NCBI GenBank assembly: GCA_944385065.1
Contig: CALWVX010000233.1
Span: forward strand, 1 to 7,087
From: an uncultured Oscillospiraceae bacterium
GTDB lineage: Bacteria; Bacillota; Clostridia; Oscillospirales; Oscillospiraceae
Direction of reading: 5' to 3'
Length of the DNA: 7,087 nt
Under the pieces are notes generated by a model, which saw only the letters and a list, made by a program, of their open reading frames with translations, was not told where the DNA came from and searched no databases. Position 1 is the first letter of the stretch; every line of letters starts with the position of its first letter. Position numbers and translations under genes: made by a program. Of the stretch, positions 1-5,979 are shown in pieces.

Positions 1-95
1 AGTTTCTCCTTGAAGTAAACGTGGACGGCGCTTTGGGTTCGATTCAAAATAAAATTGATACAATCATATAATTCCACGATAGATGCCTCTTTCAT
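1..95 (-). CDS. MarR-like transcriptional regulator, N-terminal fragment (runs off the left edge)
   Basis: An open frame on the minus strand starts with ATG at 95-93 and stays open to the window edge, giving 31 complete codons. The visible protein begins MKEASIVELYDCINF and continues ILNRTQSAVHVYFKEK. This pattern (hydrophobic helix, LNRT, then a YFxEKL-like stretch) is what MarR-family proteins show in their first dimerisation helix, before the winged helix-turn-helix that would lie outside the window. An AGGA ribosome site (102-105) sits 6 nt before the ATG, and a near-consensus promoter lies just upstream at 112-141. The gene is on the same strand as the catabolic operon but is separated from it by a terminator, so it is probably its own unit. 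Whether it controls the neighbouring operon cannot be told. The family call rests on a short fragment; the existence of the gene is better supported than its identity. Confidence 0.62.
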   Translation of the reverse strand, partial: MKEASIVELYDCINFILNRTQSAVHVYFKEK

Positions 96-111
96 CCAAT
101 TTCCTATTGTT

Positions 112-141
112 ATTATACTGTATTTGGCAGGTCAATGTCAA
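112..141 (-). promoter_or_regulatory. Sigma-A/70-type promoter for the left-edge MarR-like gene
   Basis: Read on the minus strand, a perfect TTGACA (141-136) is followed after 18 nt by a perfect TATAAT (117-112). The predicted start of transcription is near 105-107, which leaves a leader of only about 10-12 nt and places the AGGA ribosome site almost at the 5' end of the message. The promoter lies beyond the operon terminator (171-207), so it serves the gene at 95 and not the operon. Confidence 0.66.
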
Positions 142-170
142 GATGCCATGAAAAGGCTCGAAATGGCCGG

Positions 171-207
171 AAAAGTCCCCGCCCAAAATCTTGGCGCGGG
201 GACTTTT
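171..207 (-). terminator. Intrinsic terminator of the catabolic operon
   Basis: The arms AAAAGTCCCCGC (171-182) and GCGGGGACTTTT (196-207) pair over 12 bp. Past one bulged base (195), four more pairs close on a 4-nt loop. On the minus strand the GC-rich stem ends in ACTTTT, a classical hairpin plus T-run, and it begins 17 nt after the stop codon of the CoA-transferase gene. The stem is symmetrical (A-run on one side, T-run on the other), so it could also stop plus-strand transcripts. Confidence 0.82.
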
Positions 208-224
208 CTCTGTAATGGGACAGA

Positions 225-1523
225 TCAGATCAGTCCCATCTCTTTGGCCTGGAAAGTTAATTCATCCCGGAACTTGGGATGGGCAACCTGGATCAGCGCT
301 TTAGCGCGTTGGGAAGGCGTCTTGCCGACCAGTCTGGCGATGCCCTGTTCCGTCACTACATACTCGATGACTGTGCGGGGCAGGCTGACGGGAGTACCCG
401 GCTTGAAACTGGGGGTAATCTTGGAGAACTTTCCATTCTTGGTGATGGACTCCAATACCACAATGGACTTGCCCTCCAGACTGGCGGAGGCGGCGGAGGC
501 AAAGTTGCAGATGCCTCCCATTCCGCTATATTGTTTTCCCTTCAGAAATTCCGCGTTGGCCTGGCCCAGCAAATCGATCTCCACCGCGTTGTTGATCGCA
601 GTCATCCGGTGCTGGCGGTAGATGGCGCCTGGGTTAAGCACCTCCTGGCAGTTATCCATCGATATTCCCTGGTTATTCTGCAACCAGGCATACAGTTCCT
701 TTGAGCCCACCACCTGAGTAAAGACAGATTTACCGATGCTTTCACTTTTTTTCTGATTTGTAATGATACCCTTTTCCGTAAGCATCATCAGAATGTCGCC
801 ATATACCTCGGTGTGAACACCAAGATCCCGCTTAGGCTCCATGTACAGCAGTGCGGAGGCGTTCAGACGGCCCAGCCCAACCTCGATAGTAGCCTCATCA
901 GGAATCAATTCCCCAAGATAACCGCCGATAGTCCGGTAGGTGTCGGCCAACTCTTCCCCGGTATCTACCCCGGAAAATTCCATCAGGTAATTATCCGCGT
1001 CACCATCCACGATATAGTCGATCTCACTGATATGGATGACATTGCTCCCGTAGACGAAAGGGAACGTGCCGTTGGCCTCAGCAATGACCAAATCAGCCCG
1101 GCGGCAGGCATCCCGAATAAAGTCGGTACAGGTACCCAGGGATACGTAGCCGTGTTCATCCGGCTTGGATACTTCGATCATGGCAATTTTGCACCCGAGC
1201 CCCACCGTGGCCACCTTGTCATACAGCCAATATTCGCCGGGGACAAAATCCAGTCTGCCCTCTCCAAACAGCTGATAGGAGCTGTCATTCAGGAAGCTGG
1301 TGGCAGGTCGAACCCCCCTGCCCACCGTCTCGGCATCCGGCATATAGTTGATAATGGGGGCGTAATAATACACATCGCGCAGGTCTGTCCGCTCCAGAAG
1401 CTTGTGCAGAATGGACCGACATTCCCGATTCCCAGTCATGATCCGGTCCCCACTGTGGATCAGCTGGGCGGCCTGTTGAGCGGTGACGGTTTTCCGCTGA
1501 AATTCTTCCTGCCAAGTTGACAT
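225..1523 (-). CDS. Acetyl-CoA hydrolase / 4-hydroxybutyrate CoA-transferase family protein
   Basis: A 432-residue protein, the normal size for family I CoA-transferases of the 4-hydroxybutyrate/butyryl-CoA:acetate type. These enzymes move CoA from a donor such as acetyl-CoA to a carboxylate through a glutamyl-CoA thioester, in the cytosol. The catalytic glutamate is visible in DLGVHTEVYGD (Glu239 here, very close to Glu238 of the Clostridium aminobutyricum enzyme). The glycine-rich SGMGGICNFA (about 333-342) and the C-terminal VTEQGIARLVGKTP plus AHPKFRDEL blocks are also family hallmarks. The frame extends to an ATG at 1538, but that ATG overlaps the ribosome site; the ATG at 1523 has AGGAGG (1530-1535) 6 nt upstream and is the better start. 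It is the last gene of the operon and is followed directly by a terminator. It probably activates the pathway acid, or an intermediate, as a CoA thioester. The acid substrate is unknown; a hydrolase role is less likely in this setting. Confidence 0.9.
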   Translation of the reverse strand: MSTWQEEFQRKTVTAQQAAQLIHSGDRIMTGNRECRSILHKLLERTDLRDVYYYAPIINYMPDAETVGRGVRPATSFLNDSSYQLFGEGRLDFVPGEYWLYDKVATVGLGCKIAMIEVSKPDEHGYVSLGTCTDFIRDACRRADLVIAEANGTFPFVYGSNVIHISEIDYIVDGDADNYLMEFSGVDTGEELADTYRTIGGYLGELIPDEATIEVGLGRLNASALLYMEPKRDLGVHTEVYGDILMMLTEKGIITNQKKSESIGKSVFTQVVGSKELYAWLQNNQGISMDNCQEVLNPGAIYRQHRMTAINNAVEIDLLGQANAEFLKGKQYSGMGGICNFASAASASLEGKSIVVLESITKNGKFSKITPSFKPGTPVSLPRTVIEYVVTEQGIARLVGKTPSQRAKALIQVAHPKFRDELTFQAKEMGLI

Positions 1524-1546
1524 ACTGGTCCTCCTCATTCAGCATG

Positions 1547-1589
1547 AGAGAGGGGCCCTATGGGATCTCTCCCGGTCAGACCCCTCTCT
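1547..1589 (-). repeat. Intergenic inverted repeat upstream of the CoA-transferase gene
   Basis: AGAGAGGGG (1547-1555) pairs perfectly over 9 bp with CCCCTCTCT (1581-1589) in the 76-nt gap between the crotonase and CoA-transferase genes. The enclosed 25 nt can fold again: on the minus strand GGGA and TCCC (1573-1570 and 1565-1562) close a GAGA tetraloop of the GNRA class. No T-run follows, so a terminator is unlikely. The structure ends 11 nt before the ribosome site of the last gene. It could stabilise or mark a processing point in the mRNA; this is inference. Confidence 0.5.
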
Positions 1590-1599
1590 TGTGTGATCG

Positions 1600-2415
1600 T
1601 TACTTCTTGCCCTCGTTGGCCTCTTTCCAGGCCATGGCGGCCTTCAGTCCCTGCTCGTTCACGATGCGGTTGAACTCCGACTGCTCCTGGACCTGGTTGA
1701 TTCGGCACAGATTGAACATCTCAGCTCCAAAGTCCATGGCGTTGCGCATCCCCATAATCTCATAGGTCTTGTTGATCTCATACTTCAGCATCCGAATTGC
1801 CTGAGGAGGCTGGTCGGCCAGACGATTGGCCAGCTTCATGGTCTCCTCCTCCAGCTGATCCAGGGGAACGATAAAGTTGACCACACCGGCGTCCTTCAGC
1901 TGCTGGGCCGTCATGAAGTCGCCCAGGTAAGCCAGCTGCTTGACCAGATTCATGGGCATCTTCCAGGGCTCGATCAACACATCGTTGGCATAAGAGTACT
2001 TCAGCTCAGGTTCGCCGAATTTGGCGTCCTCTGAAGCAATGATCATATCGCTGAGGAAGGCCATCCAAACACCGCCGCCGATGCAGTAGCCCTGTACAGA
2101 GGCCAAAACAGGTTTTCTAGCCTCCCAAATAGCACGGAAGTTGTTCAACTCCATCAGAGAGTCTTCACGGCGGGCAGGTACATCCACAATAGGAGAACCG
2201 ATGCTCTCCTTCAGATCAAAGCCGGCGGTAAAAGCCTTCTCTCCGGCAGCACAGAGAACGATCGCATTGGTTTCAGGATCGGCATCAGCCCGACGAATGG
2301 CATCACCTAGACCAGTTACAATGGCGTTGTTCAGAGCATTGCGAACTTTGGGCCGGTTCAGAATCACCTTGCCGACTTTTCCCACTCGCTCATACAGCAG
2401 AACCTCTTCGCTCAT
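1600..2415 (-). CDS. Enoyl-CoA hydratase/isomerase (crotonase) family protein
   Basis: A 271-residue protein of usual crotonase length. The oxyanion-hole elements are present: AFTAGFDLKE (61-70) and SVQGYCIGGG (106-115), followed by the conserved DMIIASEDAKFGEPE helix-strand block (123-137). Aligning that block with rat mitochondrial enoyl-CoA hydratase puts Glu137 at catalytic Glu164, but Trp117 at catalytic Glu144. The spacing of 20 residues is identical, so the substitution is real rather than an alignment slip. Superfamily members with one or neither Glu include isomerases, dehydratases, hydrolases and decarboxylases, so plain hydratase activity should not be assumed. The start ATG has a GGGAG ribosome site about 9 nt upstream. 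It lies 69 nt after the nitroreductase gene and 76 nt before the CoA-transferase gene, and so probably acts on the CoA ester made by the latter. Confidence 0.92.
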   Translation of the reverse strand: MSEEVLLYERVGKVGKVILNRPKVRNALNNAIVTGLGDAIRRADADPETNAIVLCAAGEKAFTAGFDLKESIGSPIVDVPARREDSLMELNNFRAIWEARKPVLASVQGYCIGGGVWMAFLSDMIIASEDAKFGEPELKYSYANDVLIEPWKMPMNLVKQLAYLGDFMTAQQLKDAGVVNFIVPLDQLEEETMKLANRLADQPPQAIRMLKYEINKTYEIMGMRNAMDFGAEMFNLCRINQVQEQSEFNRIVNEQGLKAAMAWKEANEGKK

Positions 2416-2484
2416 GACGGATAACTCCCTTTCTGTTTGATTAAATTTGTTTTGTGCCTTTATTGCTAACTGTCCGCAGACAGG

Positions 2485-3045
2485 TTAACACTCCTCTTCA
2501 TATTGCGGTGTGACATACGATGTTCCTGGTGTCAGCACATGCTGCCAGTCGCCGATGTGGACCCGCTCGGAATGGAAGCGGTCTTTCACCTGCCGCTCAT
2601 AGGCGGGGTAACCAATGGGGACCACCGCCAGTACTTCCACATGGTCAGGCAGACCGTATAAGGTGCGCAGCGCCCGGATCTTTTCCTCGTCGGGGTAGAT
2701 TCCGCACCAAACGGCGCCCAGTCCCAGATGTTTGGCCTCAATCAGAAGGTTTTCCAGCGCCGCGGAGCAGTCCTGGGGCCAGAAATCAAAGCGGTATTTT
2801 TTCTGTGTGGTGTCCGCGCACACCAGAATGGCGCATTGAGCCTCCCGGAGCATCTCCACATGGGGCGAAATCTGCGTAATGGGGAGAAACTTCTCCTTTT
2901 GCTCCAAAACCAGGAAATGCCAGGGACGTTCATTGCCGGAGGAGGGAGCGCACATGGCGGCCCGAAGCAGATCCTCAATCTTTTCCCGCTCTACCGGCTG
3001 ATCCGTATAGTTGCGTACGCTGACGCGCTCAAAGATTTCTTTCAT
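2485..3045 (-). CDS. Nitroreductase-family FMN-dependent oxidoreductase
   Basis: A 186-residue, single-domain cytosolic flavoprotein. The N-terminal SVRNYTDQPV (9-18) carries the FMN-phosphate Arg. CAPSSGNERPWHF (32-44) is the second FMN-binding segment. QDCSAALENLLIEAKHLGLG (91-110) followed by AVWCGIYP is the conserved central helix and strand, and VPIGYPA (142-148) with RF..ERVH (156-163) forms the C-terminal flavin site. These proteins usually work as dimers with NAD(P)H, but members of this fold reduce nitro groups, quinones, enones and dehydroamino compounds, or dehalogenate, so the family name does not set the substrate. The chain ends in EEEC. The ATG is preceded by GGGGAGG at about 8 nt. 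It is the only redox enzyme of the operon. A reduction or desaturation step is plausible but is inference only. Confidence 0.9.
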   Translation of the reverse strand: MKEIFERVSVRNYTDQPVEREKIEDLLRAAMCAPSSGNERPWHFLVLEQKEKFLPITQISPHVEMLREAQCAILVCADTTQKKYRFDFWPQDCSAALENLLIEAKHLGLGAVWCGIYPDEEKIRALRTLYGLPDHVEVLAVVPIGYPAYERQVKDRFHSERVHIGDWQHVLTPGTSYVTPQYEEEC

Positions 3046-3092
3046 TGCTGCTGCCTCCCCGTGTCTTAGCTGACTATTCCTGTTCTCTCGCC

Positions 3093-3130
3093 CCCTTCAC
3101 CCGCGGCGATTCTTCGCCGCGGGTGAAGGG
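3093..3130. repeat. Perfect 17-bp GC-rich hairpin between the symporter and nitroreductase genes
   Basis: The arms CCCTTCACCCGCGGCGA (3093-3109) and TCGCCGCGGGTGAAGGG (3114-3130) are perfect reverse complements with a 4-nt loop. It lies 33 nt after the symporter stop codon on the minus strand. No T-run follows on either strand, so it is not a standard intrinsic terminator. A pyrimidine-rich CTCTCTC tract precedes it on the minus strand (about 3136-3154), and TCTCTC at 3084-3089 could pair with GAGAGA at 3140-3145 to lengthen the stem past an internal loop. Likely roles are protection of the upstream symporter mRNA 3' end, partial attenuation between transporter and enzymes, or RNase processing. 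Confidence 0.75.
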
Positions 3131-3163
3131 ATTGAGTTAGAGAGAGGAGAAACTGTTATGAGA

Positions 3164-4546
3164 TTATTTCGCAGCCTGCAGGGTCTTGGGCTGGGTGCAC
3201 AGGCTGACCACCACGTACACGATCGCAGCGGGCAGGATGGGGAACACAGACTCGAAGGGCAGGTCCACACCGAAGAAGCTGTACAGGGCCACGAAGAACA
3301 GGCCGGTGATACAAGAGGTCACAGCGCCGGCCTTTGTGCCCTTCTTCCAGAACAGGCCGCCCACGAACATAACCAGGGTGCCGGCACACAGGAAGGTATA
3401 GGCATAGGACAGCAGAGAGATGATAGTGCCGGCCCGCAGGGCAACGATCAGAGTCAATGCACCGGCAATGACAGTAATGATCCGAGCCAGGGTCTCCATC
3501 TTCTTGTTGTCGGGGTTGTGGTCGATGAACTTCATGTAGATGTCCTTAGTGATAGAGGTAGACACATAAATCAGCTGGGAGTCCACGGTGGACATGACAG
3601 CGGCGCACAGGGCGGCCACCATGAGCGCACCGACCACGGGGGGCATAACCTCCAGCATGACCTGGAAGATGATGGTGCCGGCAGGGGCGTCGGGGAACAG
3701 AGCCCGGCCGTACATGCCGATCAGCACCGGCAGGAAAACATAGGGGATCAGAATGACGCCGCCCAGGAACGCGGAACGAACTGCGGTCTTCTCATCTTTG
3801 CAGGAGATGTTGCGCTGGAAGGCGGAGGCGGACACCATGCCGAACAAGATGGTGGGCACCGCATTCATGACAATGGTATTCATGTCCATGGAGAAGAACT
3901 GAAAATCTGTAGCGGGCAGAACAGATTCCATCAGAGGAAAACCATCCGCACTGAAAATCCAGAAAACAGCAACCAATGTGCAGAAGAACACCACAGCAGT
4001 CTGGATTACGTCGGTCATCATAACGCCCCACTGACCGGACATGGAGGCATAGATCATAACAACCACTACGCATGCAGCAGAACCAATTACAGGATTGATG
4101 CCGACATACTCAAACAGGTTTCGTCCAGCCACGATCTGGCCGGCCATAATGCTGATAGCGGCGCCGCAGTTGATCAGAGCGAAGAAGGTGCCGGTGATAC
4201 TGCCGCCGTAGCGCTTGTCCAGGCACTCAGACAGGGTCAGCGAGTTGGAGCGGTACAGTTTTTTGGCCACTACAATAGCAAAGACGATGTAGCTCAAGCA
4301 AGCGCCCAGACCATACCATACGCCGCCGATTCCGTAAAGCGCGCCGTTCTCCGCTCCACCGACTACCACACCGCTGCCGATGTGGGACCCCAAATAAGAG
4401 CCGGTGACCATCAGCAGAGAGCCCTTCTTGGCGGCGGTGGCAAATTCCTCAAAGTTTTGAGAGGTTCCGCGGCCCAGCCAGCCGATGAACATCATCCCGA
4501 ATAGATATACTACCAAAATGACCGCAGTTAATGTTAATGTAGACAC
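3164..4546 (-). CDS. Sodium:solute symporter family (SSS) transporter
   Basis: A 460-residue integral membrane protein with about 12-13 hydrophobic segments, for example 3-23, 44-65, 72-95, 120-140, 150-168, 180-199, 258-280, 300-318, 355-371, 378-400, 405-425 and 432-450. Family signatures are SGQWGVMMTDVIQ (170-182), FQRNISCKDEKTA (243-255) and AAVMSTVDSQL (315-325) followed by SITKDIY. The last closely resembles the PutP region whose Ser340-Thr341 bind sodium; here the pair is Ser319-Thr320. It should import an organic anion or amino-acid-like solute with Na+ across the cytoplasmic membrane; the solute is not readable. Translation starts at GTG (4546-4544): AGGAGG (4554-4559) lies 7 nt upstream and no suitable ATG is near. 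It sits 93 nt after the enolase-superfamily gene, which fits uptake of that enzyme's substrate. Confidence 0.93.
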   Translation of the reverse strand: MSTLTLTAVILVVYLFGMMFIGWLGRGTSQNFEEFATAAKKGSLLMVTGSYLGSHIGSGVVVGGAENGALYGIGGVWYGLGACLSYIVFAIVVAKKLYRSNSLTLSECLDKRYGGSITGTFFALINCGAAISIMAGQIVAGRNLFEYVGINPVIGSAACVVVVMIYASMSGQWGVMMTDVIQTAVVFFCTLVAVFWIFSADGFPLMESVLPATDFQFFSMDMNTIVMNAVPTILFGMVSASAFQRNISCKDEKTAVRSAFLGGVILIPYVFLPVLIGMYGRALFPDAPAGTIIFQVMLEVMPPVVGALMVAALCAAVMSTVDSQLIYVSTSITKDIYMKFIDHNPDNKKMETLARIITVIAGALTLIVALRAGTIISLLSYAYTFLCAGTLVMFVGGLFWKKGTKAGAVTSCITGLFFVALYSFFGVDLPFESVFPILPAAIVYVVVSLCTQPKTLQAAK

Positions 4547-4553
4547 TTTGTTA

Positions 4554-4559
4554 CCTCCT
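4554..4559 (-). promoter_or_regulatory. Ribosome binding site deciding the GTG start of the symporter
   Basis: A perfect AGGAGG on the minus strand lies 7 nt before GTG at 4546-4544. The frame between this site and the GTG has no ATG, so the start codon is GTG. Confidence 0.85.
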
Positions 4560-4639
4560 CAATTTTCCCAGATTTGTTGACACACGCTGCTAGAACATCT
4601 ATATGAAACCGCTGCCGCGGTGGAAGCGCAGGTGATAAG

Positions 4640-5791
4640 TCAGTGCAGGATACTGTACTTCTTCACCAGCTCCTCGTCGATGTCGATGCCAAAGCCGGGC
4701 CCCTGAGGCATGGGGATACAGCCGTCGGCCGGGTCCACCAGCAGGTTTTCTTTCAGGACACCCTGGAAAGCCTGAGGCGTCAGAGTAGGCGGATCACAGG
4801 GGTACTCCAGCCAGGTAAAGTTGGTATAGGAGGCAACCAGGTGCATGCTTTGAAGGACACCCATGCCGGGGATATACGCGTGGGGATTCACCAGTTTGCC
4901 GTAGCTGTCCGCGATGGCCGCGATTTTGCGGATATAGCTGATGCCGGTGCTCATAGTGCAGTTGGGCTGCAGAATATCATAGCATCCCTTCTCCAGCATG
5001 ATTTTGAAATCCGGAATTCCGATGTTGATTTCACCGCCGGCGATGGGGATGTCCACCTCCTGATTCAGCTGGGCCAGGCCGTCGAAGTTATAGCGCCACA
5101 GAGGCTCCTCCAGCCAGGTACAGTTCAGCCGCTCCATCTCCCGGGCGGTGTCCCGGGCTCGCTCATAGCTCCAAACCGGCGGGAAACCGTTGTCGTTGCG
5201 CTCACAGGCGGTGCCCTGGTTGGCGTCCACCATAATCTCCAGCTTGTCCCCCACAGCTTTCCGGACGTTTTCAATAATGGCGATGTCGTCCTTCATTTTT
5301 TCATTGGAGAAACGCAGCTTGACCGCCCGGAACCCCATTTCCACCAGACGCTGGGCATCTTCTCGGCGCTGCCCCTCATCCCGGATTTCGCCCCAGGCGG
5401 CATAGACCGGAATCCGGTCCCGTGCGGCGCCCAGCAGCTTGTATACCGGGAGCCCCGCCGCCTTGCCGATAATGTCCCAGCAGGCGTTTTCCACTACCCA
5501 GGGACGGGTGGCGATCCGGGCCACGTTGCGGAGCTTCAGCATCAGCTTTTCAATATCGAAGGGGGAGTCCCCCACGACCATCATTTTTACATATTCCATT
5601 GTCTCACACACGATGGGTAAAATCCCGTGAGGCGCCTCCATGCAGGAGTACCCAGTAATTCCCTCGTCGGTGTGAACCCGAACCACGAAAATGACCTGTC
5701 CCTTTTCCGTCTTCCCCGGGTACCAGGTGGGATGAAATTCCCGGGGAAACGGCACTTCGACGCAGTCATAGGTAATGTCTGTGATCTTCAT
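4640..5791 (-). CDS. Mandelate racemase/muconate lactonizing enzyme family protein (enolase superfamily)
   Basis: A 383-residue protein with the capping domain (about 1-120) and (beta/alpha)7-beta barrel of the enolase superfamily, which abstracts the proton alpha to a carboxylate using Mg2+. Metal ligands are Asp189 (MVDANQG), Glu228 (WLEEP) and Glu254 (AGGEIN). The spacings match Pseudomonas mandelate racemase: K166 to D195 and R160 to D189 are both 29, E221 to E247 and E228 to E254 both 26, D270 to H297 and N277 to H304 both 27. This maps the racemase base Lys166 to Arg160 (AVKLRF) and the dyad Asp270 to Asn277 (LQPN), while His304 (NPHAYIPG) and Glu329 (WLEYP) are kept. No beta-6 lysine is seen, so it is nearer the mandelate racemase side than the muconate cycloisomerase side. 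Likely chemistry is dehydration or epimerisation of a hydroxy acid; substrate unknown. It is the first gene of the operon; AGGAGG (5797-5802) lies 5 nt before ATG. Confidence 0.92.
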   Translation of the reverse strand: MKITDITYDCVEVPFPREFHPTWYPGKTEKGQVIFVVRVHTDEGITGYSCMEAPHGILPIVCETMEYVKMMVVGDSPFDIEKLMLKLRNVARIATRPWVVENACWDIIGKAAGLPVYKLLGAARDRIPVYAAWGEIRDEGQRREDAQRLVEMGFRAVKLRFSNEKMKDDIAIIENVRKAVGDKLEIMVDANQGTACERNDNGFPPVWSYERARDTAREMERLNCTWLEEPLWRYNFDGLAQLNQEVDIPIAGGEINIGIPDFKIMLEKGCYDILQPNCTMSTGISYIRKIAAIADSYGKLVNPHAYIPGMGVLQSMHLVASYTNFTWLEYPCDPPTLTPQAFQGVLKENLLVDPADGCIPMPQGPGFGIDIDEELVKKYSILH

Positions 5792-5859
5792 AGAAACCTC
5801 CTGATCAAGCTGAAAAGTTTTGAAAGAGCCGCTTTATTAGGCGCCTTGCGGATAAATTT

Positions 5860-5868
5860 ATTATAACA
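5860..5868 (-). promoter_or_regulatory. Extended -10 promoter of the catabolic operon
   Basis: On the minus strand TGTTATAAT (5868-5860) is a perfect extended -10 element (TGnTATAAT). No good -35 hexamer lies 16-18 nt upstream, as expected of extended -10 or activator-dependent promoters. Transcription would begin near 5853, giving a leader of about 60 nt before the enolase-superfamily ATG at 5791. An inverted repeat TATAA-N8-TTATA (5862-5866/5875-5879) overlaps the -10. Confidence 0.6.
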
Positions 5869-5900
5869 AGCGTTTTATAGAAGAAAAGCACTTTTTTTAC

Positions 5901-5928
5901 TTGCTTTCACAACATTTTGTTGTATAAT
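5901..5928 (+). promoter_or_regulatory. Promoter of the LysR-type regulator gene
   Basis: A perfect TATAAT at 5923-5928 is preceded, 16 nt upstream, by a weak -35 candidate TTGCTT (5901-5906, matching three of six positions). Transcription would start near 5935, leaving a leader of about 45 nt to the ATG at 5980. A weak -35 fits a low-level, autoregulated regulator gene. Confidence 0.5.
5909..5923. promoter_or_regulatory. Probable operator palindrome for the divergent LysR-type regulator
   Basis: ACAACATTTTGTTGT is a perfect palindrome with 6-bp arms around TTT. Its centre (5916) is about 63 bp upstream of the predicted operon start, the usual position of a LysR recognition site, and it overlaps the regulator's own -10, where binding would repress lysR-gene transcription. 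It does not fit the strict T-N11-A form (it reads C-N11-G at those positions), so assignment rests on position and symmetry. Confidence 0.5.
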
Positions 5929-5979
5929 TTATACGACAAGGATCTCTATTTCCGCATCGTTTTTTACCGGAGGCAATTC

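Noticed and set aside
55..704. Plus-strand open frames (55-621 and 279-704) across the left gap and the CoA-transferase C-terminus
   Set aside because: They run through the operon terminator and antisense to a well-supported gene, with no ribosome site or domain. The left part is better explained by the minus-strand MarR-like gene and its promoter.
813..1520. 235-codon plus-strand open frame opposite the CoA-transferase gene
   Set aside because: The strand opposite carries the catalytic HTE and other family motifs; the plus-strand product is featureless.
1524..1538. Upstream ATG giving the CoA-transferase 5 extra residues
   Set aside because: The extension is the ribosome site itself (AGGAGG at 1530-1535), which is correctly spaced for the ATG at 1523.
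3158..4504. 448-codon plus-strand open frame opposite the symporter
   Set aside because: Its translation is rich in His, Gln, Gly and Asp with no recognisable domain, has no good ribosome site, and is the complement of codons for a hydrophobic membrane protein. It is a shadow of the symporter gene.
4643..5620. 325-codon plus-strand open frame opposite the enolase-superfamily gene
   Set aside because: The opposite strand has all superfamily motifs and a strong ribosome site; the plus-strand frame shows no family features and no promoter.
5917..5979. Upstream ATG giving the LysR protein 21 extra residues
   Set aside because: This ATG lies before the predicted transcript start and the -10 element falls inside the extension. 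The ATG at 5980 has GGAGG at 6 nt and the normal LysR N-terminus.
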